From Herminiimonas sp. (lineage in GTDB: Bacteria > Pseudomonadota > Gammaproteobacteria > Burkholderiales > Burkholderiaceae), in assembly GCA_014377155.1 (NCBI GenBank), contig JACMQD010000001.1, positions 1-7,988 on the forward strand: 7,988 nt of DNA, read 5' to 3'. Shown piece after piece: positions 6,603 to 7,988 of the stretch (the first letter of the stretch is position 1; each line of letters begins with the position of its first letter). Below the pieces are notes generated by a model, which saw only the letters and a program-made list of their open reading frames with translations, had not been told where the DNA came from and did not search any database. A program made the position numbers and the translations under genes.

Positions 6603-6639
6603 TGATGGATCTCGATGCCTGATTTCAATGACTGATTTC
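6588..6639 (+). repeat. Degenerate 13-bp tandem repeat, four copies, spanning a stop codon
   Basis: Four consecutive 13-mers can be laid out: GATGATGGATCTT, GATGATGGATCTC, GATGCCTGATTTC and AATGACTGATTTC. The first two differ at one base; the last two differ from each other at three and from the first pair at several. Just upstream (6559-6587) are related short repeats built on GGATCGAC and GACATC. The stop codon of the small gene (6600-6602) falls at the junction of units 1 and 2. The pattern suggests replication slippage. Confidence 0.7.
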
Positions 6640-6692
6640 AAGGACAAACGGCGGGGGCTGTTTAACCACGCGCACGCCGCCCGCCTGGTCCG

Positions 6693-7976
6693 CTAGCAGA
6701 CTCGCGCGACCATCCAGCTGACCTCGCCCGGCCGGCCCGCCAGACTGAGCGTCGCCGTCGCCGCCGGCGTTCTTGCAATTACTCGCCCGCCCTTAATAAC
6801 CGCCAGCCGCGTCGCCCGTAACCGGATCGCTTCGATGGCGTCCCGCGCCTGCAGGATCACCATGTCCGCCTTGCATCCGACCGCGATGCCATAGCCCTCC
6901 AGCCCCATGATCGCCGCCGGTGTCGTCGTGACCGCCTCGAAGCAAGCGCGCATCGCGTCCTGCCCGGTCATTTGCGCCACATGCAATCCCATGTGCGCGA
7001 CTTCCAGCATATCGCCGCTTCCCATCGGATACCATGGGTCCATCACGCAGTCATGGCCGAAGGCGACAGGAACACCGGCGGCCATCAGCTCCGGCACGCG
7101 AGTCATGCCGCGCCGTTTCGGATAAGTGTCGTGGCGTCCTTGCAGCGTGATGTTAATGAGCGGATTGGCGATCGCCGCCACGCCCGATTCGCGGATCAGT
7201 GGCATCAGTTTGGAGACGTAGTAGTTATCCATCGAATGCATCGATGTCAGATGCGAGCCGGTTACGCGACCTTGCATCCCTAAGCGTTGCGCCTGATATG
7301 CCAGCGTTTCGATATGACGCGACAGCGGATCGTCCGACTCGTCACAGTGCATGTCGACCCGCAGCCCACGCGCCGCTGCCAGTTCGCACAAGATGCGCAC
7401 CGACTCGGTGCCATCGGCCATGGTGCGCTCGAAATGCGGAATCCCACCCACCACCTCGACCCCCTTGTCGAGCGCCCGCGTCAGGTTGTCCAGCGTGCCG
7501 GGCGTGCGCAGCACGCCATCCTGCGGAAAAGCCACCAGTTGCAGATCAAGATACGGCTTCACCTTGTCGCGCACGTGCAGCAACGCATCGACTGCCAGCA
7601 AGCGCGGGTCGCAGACATCGACATGGGTGCGGATCGCCAGCAATCCCTTCGCCACCGCCCAGTCGCAATAGGCCAGCGCGCGTTCGACCAGTGCCTCTTG
7701 CGCCAGCAGCGGTTTGAGCTCGCTCCACAACGCGATCCCTTCGAGCAGCGTGCCCGACTGGTTGGTGCGTGGCAGGCCGTACGACAACGTCGAATCCATG
7801 TGGAAATGGGCATCGACGAACGGCGCCGACACCAGATGGTTGTCGGCGTCGATGGTAGCGCCTGCCTCGGCGGTTAGCGCCGGCTGCACCGCAGCGATCC
7901 GGCCTTGTGCGATGCCGATGTCGATGCCGGTACGACCATCGGTCAGGGTGCAGTTACGCAGGATGAGATCAAGCAT
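6693..7976 (-). CDS. codA: Cytosine deaminase (CodA)-family amidohydrolase
   Basis: The 427-residue protein equals the length of E. coli CodA and carries its full set of amidohydrolase motifs at a constant 4-residue offset: HFHMD (His57, His59), RTHVDV (116-121), AFPQDG (Gln152), MHCDESDD (His210, Glu213), SHLTSMHS (His242), LQGRHDTYPKRRG (278-290) and GHDCVMDPWYPMG (307-319; Asp309). These residues form the mononuclear metal site and proton-transfer pair that hydrolyse cytosine to uracil and ammonia in the cytosol. One active-site position differs: Cys310 stands where E. coli has Asp314, a residue tied to pyrimidine specificity, so the preferred substrate could be a related base or cyclic amidine. 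The ATG at 7974-7976 has a good ribosome site. It is convergent with the AIM24 unit and appears functionally separate; any codB-type permease would lie outside the window. Confidence 0.85.
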   Translation of the reverse strand: MLDLILRNCTLTDGRTGIDIGIAQGRIAAVQPALTAEAGATIDADNHLVSAPFVDAHFHMDSTLSYGLPRTNQSGTLLEGIALWSELKPLLAQEALVERALAYCDWAVAKGLLAIRTHVDVCDPRLLAVDALLHVRDKVKPYLDLQLVAFPQDGVLRTPGTLDNLTRALDKGVEVVGGIPHFERTMADGTESVRILCELAAARGLRVDMHCDESDDPLSRHIETLAYQAQRLGMQGRVTGSHLTSMHSMDNYYVSKLMPLIRESGVAAIANPLINITLQGRHDTYPKRRGMTRVPELMAAGVPVAFGHDCVMDPWYPMGSGDMLEVAHMGLHVAQMTGQDAMRACFEAVTTTPAAIMGLEGYGIAVGCKADMVILQARDAIEAIRLRATRLAVIKGGRVIARTPAATATLSLAGRPGEVSWMVARVC

Positions 7977-7982
7977 CGGGGT

Positions 7983-7987
7983 TCTCC
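7983..7987 (-). promoter_or_regulatory. Ribosome binding site of the deaminase gene
   Basis: On the - strand GGAGA precedes the ATG by 6 nt (CGGAGAACCCCG then ATG). It supports the start at 7976; the promoter is beyond the window edge. Confidence 0.65.
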
Positions 7988-7988
7988 G

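Noticed and set aside
6588..6639. CRISPR array or iteron origin
   Set aside because: Units are 13 bp, directly adjacent, degenerate and only four in number, with no spacers, no AT-rich melting region and no replication gene nearby.
6650..6685. Hairpin GGCGGG/CCCGCC between the convergent genes as a bidirectional terminator
   Set aside because: The stem is only 6 bp with a 24-nt loop and no T-run on either strand.
7287..7877. 196-residue open frame on the + strand inside the deaminase gene
   Set aside because: It is a shadow of the codA-type gene; composition is Arg/His/Gln-rich with no family motif, whereas the - strand frame has the full amidohydrolase motif set.

Overview
The window looks like a high-GC proteobacterial chromosome segment. 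Gene style, codon preference (heavy GGC/CTG/CGC use) and gene types suggest a betaproteobacterium (Burkholderiales, perhaps Oxalobacteraceae). This assignment is inference; no rRNA or marker gene is present.

Layout: positions 1-6602 read on the + strand and 6693-7976 on the - strand, so the two blocks converge. (1) 1-143 is the C-terminal end of a TerY-type protein with a cysteine-rich TerY-C metal-binding module. (2) 149-1663 is a PP2C-type phosphatase with an added N-terminal Ig-like domain. (3) 1817-2620 is a LigB/YgiD-type class III extradiol dioxygenase, an unexpected metabolic gene lying between phosphatase and kinase. (4) 2772-4271 is a protein kinase with a zinc ribbon and an FHA-like C-terminal region. 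(5) 4376-6378 holds three adjacent AIM24-family (DUF124, TRAP-like fold) paralogues, almost certainly co-transcribed. (6) 6402-6602 is a small aromatic-rich protein of unknown function whose 3' end runs into simple tandem repeats. (7) On the opposite strand is a cytosine deaminase (CodA)-family amidohydrolase.

The vWA/TerY-C, PP2C and kinase genes form the phospho-signalling triad known from tellurite-resistance (Ter)-associated stress systems (compare E. coli yegL-yegK-yegI). A plausible reading is that kinase and phosphatase set the phosphorylation state of a shared target while the vWA/TerY-C protein acts as a metal-dependent scaffold. The AIM24 triplet is then a candidate effector or substrate module. 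That link rests only on gene order and strand. The deaminase is probably an unrelated pyrimidine-salvage neighbour.

Points most worth a second look: the dioxygenase splitting the triad, the Ig-PP2C fusion, the kinase lacking the usual VAIK lysine, the AIM24 triplet with one divergent member, a perfect 11-bp inverted repeat between the kinase and AIM24 genes, and a Cys in place of the specificity-related Asp of the deaminase.
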